Notes under the pieces: generated by a model | Seen by the model: only the letters and a program-made list of their open reading frames with translations | Databases searched by the model: none | What the model was told of the DNA's origin: nothing | Shown: piece after piece, positions 16,936 to 26,355 of the stretch | Position numbering within the stretch: position 1 is the first letter of the stretch | Layout: every line of letters starts with the position of its first letter | Made by a program: the position numbers and the translations under genes | Assembly: GCF_000741575.1 (NCBI RefSeq) | Contig: NZ_JGYV01000028.1 | Coordinates: 1-35,280, forward strand | Reading direction: 5' to 3' | Source: Bifidobacterium cuniculi | Lineage (GTDB): Bacteria > Actinomycetota > Actinomycetes > Actinomycetales > Bifidobacteriaceae | DNA length: 35,280 nucleotides

Positions 16936-19296
16936 TCAGTTGCTCGTCAGGAACTTCTCGTTGCCCCGGGTGAAGTCCAGCACGGCGCCGGCCAGCTGCA
17001 CCTCGCCGTCCAGCTCGGGGTTGGCGGCCAGCAGCTCCTCGGCTTGCCCCCGGGCACGTTCGATCAGCTTGGCGTCCTTGACCACGCGCAGCAGCTTGAG
17101 GCTGGACTTGCCGCCGGACTGGGCGTCGCCGAGCACGTCGCCGGCGCCGCGCAGTTCGAGGTCCTTCTGGGCGATGAACGCGCCGTCCAGCGAGCTCGAG
17201 ATCACCCCGAGGCGTTCAGCGGCGATGCTCTCCCCCTCGGCCCGGGAGACGAGGAAGGCCCAGCTGTCGGTGCCGCCGCGGCCCACGCGTCCGCGCAGCT
17301 GGTGCAGCTGGCTCAGGCCGTAGCGGTCGGCGTCGAAGATCACGATGCAGCTGGCCTGCGGCACGTCCACGCCCACCTCGATGACGGTCGTCGCCACCAT
17401 GAGCGGCGTCTTGCCGGACGCGAAGTCCGCCATCACCGACTGTTTCGTGGCGTCGTCGTCGCGGCCGGTCAGCGTGCACAGCTCGATGCCGTCGAACTGT
17501 GGCAGGGCACCCAGCCGTTCCGCGATCTCCTCCACGGAGTGCAGCGGCGGCCGCGGTTCGCCGTCCTCCTCGTCGAGCAGCACGTCGACCATGGCATCCT
17601 CGACGTCACCGGCGTCCTCCTCCTCGTCCTGGTCGATGCGCGCACACACCACGTAGGCGCGCTCCCCCGCGTCGATGCGCCTGCGCACATGCCAGAACAT
17701 GTCCGCCACAAGCGCACCGTTCGCCTCGTCGATCACGAAGGTGCGGATCGGCTTGCGGCCGCCGGGCAGTTCGGTCAGCCAGGAGATGTCGAGGTCGCCG
17801 AACCAGGTCATGGCGGCGGTGCGCGGGATCGGCGTCGCCGTCATCACCAGCAGGTGCGGGTCGCACTCGGATTTCGCGCGCAGCATGTCGCGCTGTTCGA
17901 CGCCGAAGCGGTGCTGCTCGTCGATGACGGCGAGCGCAAGCCGCGGCGTCTGAAAGCTCTTGGAGAACGCGGCGTGCGTGGCGACGACGATGCACGGCTC
18001 GCCGCTGGCGGCGGTCGCGAGAGCCTTGCGCCGCGCCGCGAGCCGCATGCCGCCGGTCAGGAGGATGACGGGCACGTCGTCGCCGACGGCTTTGCTGATG
18101 GAGCGGTAGTGCTGTTCGGCGAGCACCTGGGTGGGGGCGACGAGCACGGCCTGGTAGCCGGAGCCGACCGCCTGCAGCATGGCGGACACGGCGACGACGG
18201 TCTTGCCGGAGCCGACCTCGCCTTGCAGGAGGCGCTGCATGGGGTGGTCGCCGGCCATGTCATGGCCGATGGTGTCGATGACGTCCCGCTGGCCTGCGGT
18301 GAGCGTGAAGGGCAGGTCGGCGATGTAGCGGTCGCGGGCGGCGGTGTCATCGCAGGCGAAGGCGCGGCCGGCGGTGGCGCTGGCGCGTGCCATGAGCAGT
18401 GCGCACTGGCAGACGAAGGCCTCCTCGAAGCGCATGGTGGCGATGGCGGCGTGGAAGTCGTCGACGCTGTCGGGGTCGTGGATGGCGCACAGGGCCTGCG
18501 CGCGGTGCATGAGCCGGTTGGCGGCGAGCACGGCGCCGGGCAGCACGTCGGGGATGTGCGCGTCGAGCTGGCTGCGCGCGTCGGGGTCGGTGGCGTAGAG
18601 GGAGCCGCGCTGGGCCGGCTGGGGCGCGTCCGTGGGGGCGGCGGGGTCGCGGCCGGCGAGCATGGTGACGAGCTGGAGGATGGTCTCGTGGATGTGCTCG
18701 CTGGAGATGCGCGAGTTGGCATGGTAGACGGGCCGCGGTCGGGTGACGCGGGCGAGGCCCTGTTCGACGGTGTCGACGTCGTATTTGAGCTGCGGGCCGG
18801 GGTCGCGCGGCGGCGCGGAGCGGTCGTCGAAGGCGAGCTGCGGTGCGGGGCCGGCGGGCTGCGGCGGGGCGACGGTGAGCAGTTCGGGGTGGGTGAACTG
18901 CAGGCGGTCGTTGAAGACGCTGGGTTCGCCGGCGATGACGAGGGTGAGGCCCGGCTGGAGGCGGCCGGCCATCCAGTCGACGTAGGACTTGCGGTGGGAG
19001 AAGAAGACGAGGGAGGCCAGGGAGCGGTGGGCGTCGGCGACGAGCACTTCGAGCCGGTAGCCGCCACGGGCGTTCATGGGCGAGACGCGCACGTTGCGCA
19101 CGGTGACGGGGCATGCCATCTTCCGGCCGAAGACGACGTTGCCCAAGGGGCGTACGGGGACGGGGTCGGTGACGCGGAAGGGATAGTAGGTCAGGGCGTC
19201 CATGACCGTGAGCACGCCCAACGCCTTGAGCGCACCCAGCCGGCGCTTGTTCGTCAGGACCGCCGCCAGGGGCGTGTCCACGGTGAGTTCAGTCAT
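16936..19296 (-). CDS. recG: ATP-dependent DNA helicase RecG
   Basis: RecG remodels stalled replication forks and branched recombination intermediates. The 786 residues comprise an N-terminal wedge/OB domain (about 1-250) and two helicase domains. The Walker A motif is GEVGSGKTVVAVSAM, motif II is VIDEQHRFGVEQR (DEQH rather than DEAD, usual for RecG), motif III TATPIPRTAAMT, and motif VI QLHQLRGRVGRGG. The wedge has an insertion rich in Pro/Ala (VAPPQPAGPAPQLAFDDRSAPPRDPG), and an acidic insert (DQDEEEDAGDVEDAM) lies in the second helicase domain. ATG 19296 (MTELTVDTPLAAVL) fits the family start; the frame upstream to 19431 runs through the rpmB terminator. It is downstream of rpmB on the same strand. 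Confidence 0.96.
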   Translation of the reverse strand: MTELTVDTPLAAVLTNKRRLGALKALGVLTVMDALTYYPFRVTDPVPVRPLGNVVFGRKMACPVTVRNVRVSPMNARGGYRLEVLVADAHRSLASLVFFSHRKSYVDWMAGRLQPGLTLVIAGEPSVFNDRLQFTHPELLTVAPPQPAGPAPQLAFDDRSAPPRDPGPQLKYDVDTVEQGLARVTRPRPVYHANSRISSEHIHETILQLVTMLAGRDPAAPTDAPQPAQRGSLYATDPDARSQLDAHIPDVLPGAVLAANRLMHRAQALCAIHDPDSVDDFHAAIATMRFEEAFVCQCALLMARASATAGRAFACDDTAARDRYIADLPFTLTAGQRDVIDTIGHDMAGDHPMQRLLQGEVGSGKTVVAVSAMLQAVGSGYQAVLVAPTQVLAEQHYRSISKAVGDDVPVILLTGGMRLAARRKALATAASGEPCIVVATHAAFSKSFQTPRLALAVIDEQHRFGVEQRDMLRAKSECDPHLLVMTATPIPRTAAMTWFGDLDISWLTELPGGRKPIRTFVIDEANGALVADMFWHVRRRIDAGERAYVVCARIDQDEEEDAGDVEDAMVDVLLDEEDGEPRPPLHSVEEIAERLGALPQFDGIELCTLTGRDDDATKQSVMADFASGKTPLMVATTVIEVGVDVPQASCIVIFDADRYGLSQLHQLRGRVGRGGTDSWAFLVSRAEGESIAAERLGVISSSLDGAFIAQKDLELRGAGDVLGDAQSGGKSSLKLLRVVKDAKLIERARGQAEELLAANPELDGEVQLAGAVLDFTRGNEKFLTSN

Positions 19297-19360
19297 GCGT
19301 CCCATTGTGCCACGGGTGGTTGGATGTGGGGTGGGGGTTGGGCCGGGGCGGCCCCAACGC

Positions 19361-19396
19361 AAAGGACCCCGGGAGCCACGGCTCCCGGGGTCCTCC
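19361..19396 (-). terminator. Terminator hairpin after rpmB
   Basis: GGACCCCGGGAGCC (19364-19377) pairs with GGCTCCCGGGGTCC (19380-19393), a 13-14 bp GC-rich stem with a very small loop. On the minus strand it lies just past the rpmB stop and is followed by TTTG. It should reduce read-through into recG. Confidence 0.75.
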
Positions 19397-19414
19397 ATGT
19401 CTGTCTGTTGCATA

Positions 19415-19612
19415 TCAGGCAACGCGCACACGCTGGACCTTGCCGGCCTTCAGGCACTTGGCGCACACGCGGATGCGGACGTTCTGGCCGTCCACGGTGG
19501 TGCGCACCGGCTGCAGGTTGGGCAGGAAGCGGCGCTTGTTACGGATATGCGAGTGCGAAACGGTGTAACCGGTCTGCGGTCCCTTGCCGCACACTGCACA
19601 ACGAGCTGCCAT
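19415..19612 (-). CDS. rpmB: 50S ribosomal protein bL28
   Basis: bL28 is a structural protein of the large subunit. The 65 residues match the short zinc-binding (C+) form: CAVC near the N terminus and CAKC near the C terminus, with the conserved [27 protein letters not shown] 19612 is preceded by AGGGAG at 7 bases. TATTAT just upstream of that could be the -10 box. Upstream codons in the same frame are not homologous. Confidence 0.97.
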   Translation of the reverse strand: MAARCAVCGKGPQTGYTVSHSHIRNKRRFLPNLQPVRTTVDGQNVRIRVCAKCLKAGKVQRVRVA

Positions 19613-19797
19613 GATTGGACTCCCTATAATACTTTTATTGACTTGCAAGTCTGCGCATTCGGCACTCTCGGCGCCCTCCGGGGACACTGATGGCCGTACA
19701 CACAACTTCCCAATGATACAACCACCTCACGGACAAGACGAAAGCTGCCCATTTTCGCGGGCATGATTGGCCCTTCCAGGCGGTTTTCCTCTACAAT

Positions 19798-19825
19798 TTG
19801 ACAACAGTGGTTCTGTCTTTACCAT
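19798..19825 (+). promoter_or_regulatory. Sigma-70-type promoter for the PfkB-fold gene
   Basis: A consensus -35 TTGACA (19798-19803) and TACCAT (19820-19825) are separated by 16 bases. The start codon follows 41 bases later, after AGGGGG. This is the best-matching promoter in the window. Confidence 0.6.
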
Positions 19826-19866
19826 TCCCGGCATCGACCAGCCGGGCCAGACGAAGGGGGCATTGA

Positions 19867-20910
19867 ATGCTCAGCGACATCCTCCAGAAGATCCGCGCGC
19901 CGCGCGACCATGAACCGACGGTGATTTCCCTGGGGCAGACATGGGTCGACCTCATGATGACGGTCCCCGCCGTCCCCGCAGCCGGCGAGTTCGTGAACGC
20001 CACCGCGGTCAGCGGCACCGTGGGCGGCGCCTTCCAGGTGCTGCAGGCAGCCGGCCGCATGGGTGCGCGCACGCAGCTGGGCAGCGTCCTGGGCCGCGGT
20101 CCGTGGGCCGACTATATCCGCAAGGAACTGCGCGCAAACCGCATCGCGCACATCGGCCTCACCATGCAGGCCGGTGACAATGGCTTCCGCGTGATCCAAG
20201 GCGACGGCGAGCGCAAGGCCTTCACGGCATGGCATGGCGCGGAGGCCGCTGCCGGTCCGGACGCCTTTGACGAGATCCGTCCCCAGGCCGACGACGTGGT
20301 GCACATCGGCAGCAACGCGCTCATGAACGAGTCCTCCATGGCGGTGGCGGCCTTCCTGGAACGCCCCGAATGCCAGGCGGACGTACGCGGCTTCCGCATC
20401 GTGATCAACCCCACGAGCACCCTGCGGCTGGTCAACGACCGCCTGCTCGAGACGCTCGTGGTCGCTCGTCCCCTGTGGTCGATGAACCGTCAGGAGGCCC
20501 GCACCCTGGCGGACCGTCTGGGAGTGGAAGTGGACTCCTCCCATGAGCAGCGGATGGACGGTGGCTTCGATGAGTCGATGTTCGCGCTGTGCGAGGCGTT
20601 GAGTGACGCCCTGCGCTCCCCCATCGTGCTGCGCGCCGGCTCGCGTGGCGCCTGGGTCAAGTACCGCGGTTCCGCCGTGCAGCACATCGAGGGCTTCCCC
20701 GCCAAGGCCACGCACCAGCGTTCCGCCGGACTGGCCCATACCGGCGCGCTGTGCGCACTGGTTGCCGAAGGCTGGAGCCTGGACTGTGCCGTGCAGATCG
20801 CGAACGCGGCCGCCAGCCTGGCCATCACCCACAACCGCCACGGCGTCCCCTTCTGCCCCACCTACGACGAGGCCTATACCCTGGTGGAGGAGACGCTCAA
20901 GGTCCAGTAG
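19867..20910 (+). CDS. PfkB-fold (ribokinase-like) protein lacking the catalytic Asp
   Basis: Members of this family phosphorylate sugars or nucleosides. The 347 residues show the fold: VISLGQTWVDLMM at the start, the GGAFQVLQAAGRMGA substrate-lid region (about 53-67), and the C-terminal helix set ALVAEGWSLDCAVQIANAAASLAITHNRHGVP. The second family signature, normally TGAGD, reads SAGL, placing Leu at residue 289 where the catalytic base Asp belongs. The anion-hole glycines are therefore also partly altered. It may be a pseudokinase, a sugar sensor, or use another residue. AGGGGG lies 7 bases before the ATG. It stands alone, divergent from rpmB and convergent with the unknown paralog gene. 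Fold is confident; activity is not. Confidence 0.75.
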   Translation: MLSDILQKIRAPRDHEPTVISLGQTWVDLMMTVPAVPAAGEFVNATAVSGTVGGAFQVLQAAGRMGARTQLGSVLGRGPWADYIRKELRANRIAHIGLTMQAGDNGFRVIQGDGERKAFTAWHGAEAAAGPDAFDEIRPQADDVVHIGSNALMNESSMAVAAFLERPECQADVRGFRIVINPTSTLRLVNDRLLETLVVARPLWSMNRQEARTLADRLGVEVDSSHEQRMDGGFDESMFALCEALSDALRSPIVLRAGSRGAWVKYRGSAVQHIEGFPAKATHQRSAGLAHTGALCALVAEGWSLDCAVQIANAAASLAITHNRHGVPFCPTYDEAYTLVEETLKVQ

Positions 20911-20928
20911 GGCCCACCCGTACCCCGT

Positions 20929-20981
20929 GAGAGATTTCCGGTAGGAGACCTATCACAAAGGGCGCCTTGGCCCCATATGGA
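20929..20981. repeat. Half copy of the ATTTCTC hairpin repeat family
   Basis: This stretch in the 77-base gap between two convergent genes aligns with the right half of the large hairpin at 26291-26344 (GAGAGATTTC, then GGAGACCTA, CACA, GCGCCTTG, CCATA). The left arm is absent. It is probably a decayed or partial copy. Confidence 0.6.
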
Positions 20982-20987
20982 CCCGCC

Positions 20988-23471
20988 CTACTGCGGTAGC
21001 TGGCCCTCGCCCGCGCCGAACAGCATGCACCGGCGCAGGGCCTGGATCACGTCCTCGCGGCGGTACGCCCACAGCGTCCACACGCCATGCTCGGCGGCCA
21101 AGGGGAAGCCGGCGTCGACCAGGCGGATCGTGGCCTTCGCCACCGTGTCCAGCACCGCACGGCTGGGCGCCACGGGGATGCCGGCGGCGCGCAGCATCTG
21201 CTCGGCGCGCTCGCGGTCGGGCACCTCCTTGGCATCCATCTGCCCGAGCAGCTCCTCCACCTCGTGGCGCGCGCTCGGGGTGAAGCTCGTCTCCGGCATC
21301 GACAGGGTCATCGCATAGCAGGCCAGCGCCGCCTCGTGGCTCTTCATCTGCCACAGCGCATACGCCAGACGGTAGTAAGCGAAGTTCACGTCCATCGGCA
21401 TGACGGCCAGTTCCAGGGCGCGCATGAGCACGTCCACGGACTTGGCGTAGTCGTCGCCCACTTCCACCGCGTCCATCGACTGCTCCACGAAGGGCTGCAC
21501 CGTGGTGGGTGCGATGTCCTCGCAGGCGCGGCCCTGCGCGAGGGCACCCCCGAGGTCGCCGTTGGCGCGGCGCATCCGCTCCAGGCCCATATGCGCGTTG
21601 TAGATGCCGTCGGGCACCTTCCAGTACCGGGTGCCTTCGTCGCCTTCCGTCAGGGACACCATCATGCGCATCACCGGGTACTCGCAGTACAGCGGCTTGA
21701 GCGCGGGGTCACGGGGCGGCAGTTCGTTCTCCAGTTGCATGAGCGCGGACTCGAGCTCGAACTCGCCTCCCACACCGCTGGCCGCCTGCTCCTGGTCGCG
21801 GTAGATGTCGAACACCTCGGAGCCGCTGATGGACGCCGTGTCGTGCATGATGTCGAGTTCGCCGGCCGTCTCGGCGCGCAGCAGCGACCTGAGGTCGTCG
21901 GGCAGCGGCCGCGTGTCGCTCCACAGCGGCACGCGCTGCGCCTGCAGCGCGTCCGCAATCGGCAGCGGCTCAACGGGCGCCAGGCTGCCGTCGGGCGCGA
22001 ACTGCACGCGTTGGCGCGCCGGCTGCAGCACGCCCAGCACGGCGGCCGGGTCGGTGTCGTCGGTCGGCTGGTCGAGGCGCCCCGACGTCATGGCGCGCAG
22101 CGTATCCATGGTGAAGGGCATGCGGTCGAAGCCGAGGGAGAGCACCGGCGTACCCTCCAGGGAGCCGTCGCAAGCGGTGACGTCGACATTGGTGACGGCC
22201 ACGCCCGCCACGAAAGCGGCGTGTGCCAACAGCGCCGCCAGCCGCAGCGTGTAGGAGGCGACCAAGGCGCCGCGTCGGTCGCGCAGTTCCCGCCAGCCGT
22301 CCGCCGTGTACGTGGAGGAGGGGAACATGGCGACGCGCGGCGCGGCGAAGCGGATCGCCATCTGGCCGCTGGCCGGGTCGACCTGGCAGCGGTACTCGAG
22401 ACGGTGCGGCAGCACGAGGCGCTCGCAGATGGCGACGAAGGCGGTGGTGACGTCCCAGATGCCGCCGCGGGCCGCCGTGGTGCCGCGCATGGTAGCCCAC
22501 GGGTTGTCCCGGCCGGCCTGCTCGGCGACGAACCTGGCGTGCGCCGCCCACTGGTGGAGGGTGGCGCTGCCGGCGGCGTCCAGCTGGCCTTCCGACAGCG
22601 TGGCCATCATGCCCAGGCCGCCGTCCTGGCTGCAGGCCTCGCGTTCGGTGGCCACCAGGCGGTTGAGCGCGGACTCCACGGCGAGCGCCGTGGTGCGCTC
22701 CCCATCGTCGAGTTCGTCCTGGATGCTCAGCCAGAACAGGTGGGTGCTGTCGAGACGGATGGCGCCCAGCTGGTGCTGCGCCGCGATGGGCCGCAACCCG
22801 GCGGCGCCGGCCTCGACGAGCTGGCGGGCGGCGTAGCGTTCGAAGGGCGTGGCGTCCTGCGCGTTGGTCATGCCGCGGTAGATGAGTTCGTCGACGGCGT
22901 CGGGCAGCGGCTTGCTGACGATCGCGTCGAAGGCGACGTCGCGGATGAGGCCTGCGGACGGCGCTGGCTGCCGGTCCGGGCCGGCGGCGGGTGCATCCGG
23001 CGCGGCGGTGCGGAAGTGGCAGTTGGCGAGCCAGCAGGCGGCCAGCAACACCTCGGTGGGGTGGGTTCCCTCGAGGTAGGTACCCAGCGGCACGACGCTG
23101 CCGGCCAGGTGGGCGCGCCGGAAGTCGCCGTCGTAGGTGGCCAGGGTGGCCATGCGGCCGGAGGGCGGCACCAGGTGCACGTCGCCGCCGCGACCGTCGT
23201 GGTGCTCGTCGAACTGCACCTGGGGGTACCCCTCGGGTTCCTGCGCGAGGGGACGGTCGGTCGGGTAGGCGCACATGTCGTCGGACAGCCATGCGAGGAT
23301 CTCGACCTTGCGTCGGCCGACCACGTGCACCACGTAGCCGCGGCCGCCGGCGGGCTGTTCGATGTCCTTGGCGATGTTGTACACCTCCATGGGCGACTGG
23401 TTGGGGATGGGCGTCAGGGGTATGCTGTGCGAAATCAGGGGCAGGCGGTAGAAACCCCGTGCTGCTGCCAT
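20988..23471 (-). CDS. Uncharacterised 827-residue protein, paralog A of a tandem pair
   Basis: I do not recognise a named family. There is no signal peptide or membrane segment, so it is probably cytoplasmic. It shares its whole length with the next gene upstream (23578-26058), by eye roughly half identical in the best blocks. These are [18 protein letters not shown] near the N terminus, [62 protein letters not shown] and [23 protein letters not shown]. The last, at about residues 690-735, reads like tetratricopeptide-type helical repeats and implies a protein-binding C-terminal third. AGAGGAAG sits about 3 bases before ATG 23471. Converges on the PfkB-fold gene. Could be a host-range or cell-envelope accessory factor, but nothing in the sequence proves that. 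Confidence 0.8.
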   Translation of the reverse strand: MAAARGFYRLPLISHSIPLTPIPNQSPMEVYNIAKDIEQPAGGRGYVVHVVGRRKVEILAWLSDDMCAYPTDRPLAQEPEGYPQVQFDEHHDGRGGDVHLVPPSGRMATLATYDGDFRRAHLAGSVVPLGTYLEGTHPTEVLLAACWLANCHFRTAAPDAPAAGPDRQPAPSAGLIRDVAFDAIVSKPLPDAVDELIYRGMTNAQDATPFERYAARQLVEAGAAGLRPIAAQHQLGAIRLDSTHLFWLSIQDELDDGERTTALAVESALNRLVATEREACSQDGGLGMMATLSEGQLDAAGSATLHQWAAHARFVAEQAGRDNPWATMRGTTAARGGIWDVTTAFVAICERLVLPHRLEYRCQVDPASGQMAIRFAAPRVAMFPSSTYTADGWRELRDRRGALVASYTLRLAALLAHAAFVAGVAVTNVDVTACDGSLEGTPVLSLGFDRMPFTMDTLRAMTSGRLDQPTDDTDPAAVLGVLQPARQRVQFAPDGSLAPVEPLPIADALQAQRVPLWSDTRPLPDDLRSLLRAETAGELDIMHDTASISGSEVFDIYRDQEQAASGVGGEFELESALMQLENELPPRDPALKPLYCEYPVMRMMVSLTEGDEGTRYWKVPDGIYNAHMGLERMRRANGDLGGALAQGRACEDIAPTTVQPFVEQSMDAVEVGDDYAKSVDVLMRALELAVMPMDVNFAYYRLAYALWQMKSHEAALACYAMTLSMPETSFTPSARHEVEELLGQMDAKEVPDRERAEQMLRAAGIPVAPSRAVLDTVAKATIRLVDAGFPLAAEHGVWTLWAYRREDVIQALRRCMLFGAGEGQLPQ

Positions 23472-23577
23472 GTCTTCCTCTTTTCGATTCGGTTCAAGTC
23501 GGTTCCGTGGTCAGGTATGACGATGCGCCCGGCATCGGCCGGGCGCCCGTCGTCCTGCTGTCTTGTCGTCCTGTTCG

Positions 23578-26058
23578 TTACGCCTCGTGCTCGCCCTTGC
23601 GGAAGGCCTCGGCGTCCTCGACGCCGTAGCGCAGGGAGCGGCGCAGGCTCGGCAGGACGTCGCCGTCCTGCAGGGTGCCCAGCAGCCACACGGCCTCGTC
23701 GGCGGCCAGCGGGAAGCCGGCGTCGACCAGGCCGATCGCGGCCTTGGCCAGCAGGTCCTGGTTGGCCTTCGACGGCGCGAAGGGGATGCCGTGGGCGCGC
23801 AGGATGTGCTGGGCCTCGTCGACTTCGGGCAGCTGGCGTCCGGGCGCCATCTCGTCGATCAGCTCGTGGGCTTCCTGGCGCGCCATCTCCGTCAGGTGGC
23901 ATTCGGGCAGCGCCAGCACCATGGCGTAGCATGCGAGCGCCGCCTCCAGGTCCTTCATCTGCCACAGCGCGTAGGCGAGGCGGTAGTACATGAAGGTCAC
24001 GTCGAAGGGCATCATGGCGATGTCGAGGCCCTTGATGAGCGCGTCGGCGGCCTTGGCGTAGTCCTCGGTCTCGGCGGCGGTCAGGGCGAGCTCCATGTAG
24101 CCCTTGGCGGTGGTGGGGCCGATGGCGGCCAGCGCGTGGCCCTGCGCCTCGGCGCGCGCCATGTCGCCGGTCTGGTCGCGGTACAGGCGGCTCAGGGACA
24201 GGTGTGCCATAAACAGGCCGTCGGGCATCTTCTGGTAGCGGGTATCGGCGTTGCCAGGCAGGCGGTCGACCATGAGGCGCATGTAGGGGTGCTCGCAGTT
24301 GAGCGGCACGCGGCCGGCCGGTTCGGGCAGCGACGCCTGCAGCTGCATGAGCGCGTTCTCCGTCTCGAGGACGGCGGTGGCGGGCGAGTCCTCGTTCTGC
24401 TCGGTGATGGCGAAGACGTCGGCCAGGCTGATGGCGCCGTCGTCGTGCATCACGTCGAGCTCGCAGGCGCGGTCGGCGCGCAGCAGCGCCTTGAGGTCGT
24501 CGGGCAGTTCGCGGGTGTCGCGCCACAGCGGCACGTGCTTGTCATGCAGCGCGGCGGGCACCGGCAGCGGCTCGATGGCGGTCAGGCCCCTGTCCGGCCC
24601 GAAGGCGATGGACTGGCGGGCCGGCTTGAGCAGCGCCAGCAGCGCGGCCGGGTCGTCGTCCTGCTCGAGTTCGTTGACCTGGTCGTTGAGGTAGGCGGGC
24701 AAGGTGCCCAGCTGGAAGGGGATGCGGTCGAAGCCGAGGGACAGCACGCGCGCACCCTCGAGCGAGCCGAGGCAGCCGGTGACGTCGACGCCGGTGACGG
24801 ACACGCCGGAGATGAAGGCGGCGTCGGCCACCAGGCCGGCCAGGCGCAGCGCGTAGGCGGCGGCATGCGCCGGACGGCTGGCGCGCACGTCCTCCCAACC
24901 CTTGTCCCACAGCTGGCTCGACGGGCACATCAGCGCCGTCGGCACGGTGAACAGGACCGCCATCTTGCCGCTCGCCGGGTCCACCTCGCAGCGGTACTCC
25001 AGGCGGTAGGGCAGGATGAGGCGCTCGCAGATCGTGGTGAAGCGCGTCATGGTGTCCCACACGCCGCCGCGTGCCGCGGTGGTGCCGCGCAGTTCCTGCA
25101 GACGGTTGGTCATGTCCGCGCAGGACTCGACGAACCTGACGTGCTCGTCGAAGTCGTGCAGGCCATGCAGCCCGGCGAAGAAGCACTGCTGCTCGTTGAG
25201 GGTGGTCAGCAGCGCCATGCCATTGTCCTGGCGGCCGGCGGAGCGCTCGCAGTCGGCCATGCGGTTGAGCGCGGCCTCGACGGCGAGCACGACGTCACGC
25301 TGCAGGCCCTGCACTTCGTCGGCGTCGAAGCGGATCCAGAACATGCCGGTGGACAGGCGGATGACGTCCATGGAGTTCTCCGCGGCGATCTGGCGCAGCT
25401 CGCCGGCGCCGGCTTCGACCAGCTGGCGGGCGGCGTAGCGTTCGAAGGGCGTGGCGGTGGCGGCGTTGGTGGTGCCGCGGTAGATGACCATGTCGACGGC
25501 GTCCGGCAGCGGGTGCTCGAGGAAGACGCGCAGCATCTCGCCGATGCGGCCCGAGCCGGCGCCCGGCTGCTCGCCGCGCTCGACCGGCTTGAAGACGTTC
25601 GCATACCACAGGGCGGCCAGGAACTGGGCCTTCGGCCAGCCATGCTCGCCGTAGATGCCCAGGTCGGCGGAGCAGCTGAGGGCCTCGAGGTCCTCGGGGC
25701 CCGCCTGCCGGTATTCGCCGACGGTGATGGCACGGGTTGCATCGGTGGGGCTCGCCACGCGGATCGCGCCGGTGTCCGGCTGGTCGTCCCACGGGTCGAG
25801 GTGCAGGTCGGCCTGGCCGGACGGGACGCCCTCGAGCGGCGCATCCGTGGAGTAGACGGCGCCGGACGCGGCGAGCCAGGCGAGGATGCGCACCTTGCGC
25901 TTGCCGACGACCTCGACGAGGTAGCCCAGGCCCTGGCCCTTGGGCTCGACGATGTCGGTGCAGATGCCGAAGGTCTCGCTGGCGCGCTGGCCCGGCAGGT
26001 CCTTGAGCTCGCGCAGGTGATGGATGAGGGGAAGCTTGATGATCGCATTGTCGGCCAT
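23578..26058 (-). CDS. Uncharacterised 826-residue protein, paralog B of a tandem pair
   Basis: No named family is recognised. It is the upstream partner of the paralog at 20988-23471, with 106 bases between them. Shared blocks appear in the same order: [80 protein letters not shown] and [23 protein letters not shown]. The C-terminal third looks like tetratricopeptide-type repeats; the N-terminal two thirds contain mixed alpha/beta sequence without a visible catalytic motif. No signal peptide or membrane span. ATG 26058 has GAAAGGA 9 bases before it; the open frame to 26190 continues upstream without support. The pair could form one transcript, because no strong terminator is seen between them. 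Confidence 0.8.
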   Translation of the reverse strand: MADNAIIKLPLIHHLRELKDLPGQRASETFGICTDIVEPKGQGLGYLVEVVGKRKVRILAWLAASGAVYSTDAPLEGVPSGQADLHLDPWDDQPDTGAIRVASPTDATRAITVGEYRQAGPEDLEALSCSADLGIYGEHGWPKAQFLAALWYANVFKPVERGEQPGAGSGRIGEMLRVFLEHPLPDAVDMVIYRGTTNAATATPFERYAARQLVEAGAGELRQIAAENSMDVIRLSTGMFWIRFDADEVQGLQRDVVLAVEAALNRMADCERSAGRQDNGMALLTTLNEQQCFFAGLHGLHDFDEHVRFVESCADMTNRLQELRGTTAARGGVWDTMTRFTTICERLILPYRLEYRCEVDPASGKMAVLFTVPTALMCPSSQLWDKGWEDVRASRPAHAAAYALRLAGLVADAAFISGVSVTGVDVTGCLGSLEGARVLSLGFDRIPFQLGTLPAYLNDQVNELEQDDDPAALLALLKPARQSIAFGPDRGLTAIEPLPVPAALHDKHVPLWRDTRELPDDLKALLRADRACELDVMHDDGAISLADVFAITEQNEDSPATAVLETENALMQLQASLPEPAGRVPLNCEHPYMRLMVDRLPGNADTRYQKMPDGLFMAHLSLSRLYRDQTGDMARAEAQGHALAAIGPTTAKGYMELALTAAETEDYAKAADALIKGLDIAMMPFDVTFMYYRLAYALWQMKDLEAALACYAMVLALPECHLTEMARQEAHELIDEMAPGRQLPEVDEAQHILRAHGIPFAPSKANQDLLAKAAIGLVDAGFPLAADEAVWLLGTLQDGDVLPSLRRSLRYGVEDAEAFRKGEHEA

Positions 26059-26228
26059 GTGGTCGGGTCCTTTCACCTCGTGTGGTCTCATGTCGTCTCG
26101 GGCGCGCGCCATCGCGCAGATGGACCCCAACCTAGCATGCACACGATTGCAGCGCAACGGACGTACTGCATGTCGGCACGAGGCTTTCACATGAGGTTCC
26201 CGGAGCGATTGGTTTCAGGCCGGGTACG

Positions 26229-26345
26229 CTCCGTATGGAGGCCAAGGCGCCCTATGTGATTGCTTCCGCTTGAGAAATATCACGAAAAACGAGAGATTTC
26301 TCAAGGGAGACCTACCACATAGGACGCCTTGACCTCCATACGGAA
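26229..26345. repeat. Large nested hairpin, ATTTCTC repeat family
   Basis: Outer arms 26230-26258 and 26316-26344 are inverted copies over 29 bases with two mismatches. An inner stem CTTGAGAAAT (26269-26278) and ATTTCTCAAG (26296-26305) is nested inside. The outer right arm begins 11 bases from the aminotransferase stop side. The rest of the 297-base gap between paralog B and the aminotransferase holds nothing else that I can identify. Related copies lie at 20929 and 31581, with a looser one at 27597. Confidence 0.8.
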
Positions 26346-26355
26346 CACGGCCGCC

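Noticed and set aside
16798..19614. 938-codon plus-strand open frame over recG and rpmB
   Set aside because: It lies opposite two well-supported genes and its composition (Ala/Gly/His/Val) is that of an antisense frame in GC-rich DNA. TTGACA at 16798 is part of an AT-rich spacer.
21087..26259. Long plus-strand frames opposite the paralog pair (21087-23993 and 23563-26259)
   Set aside because: The minus-strand frames are conserved with each other and have ribosome sites; the plus-strand frames are similar only because they mirror them.
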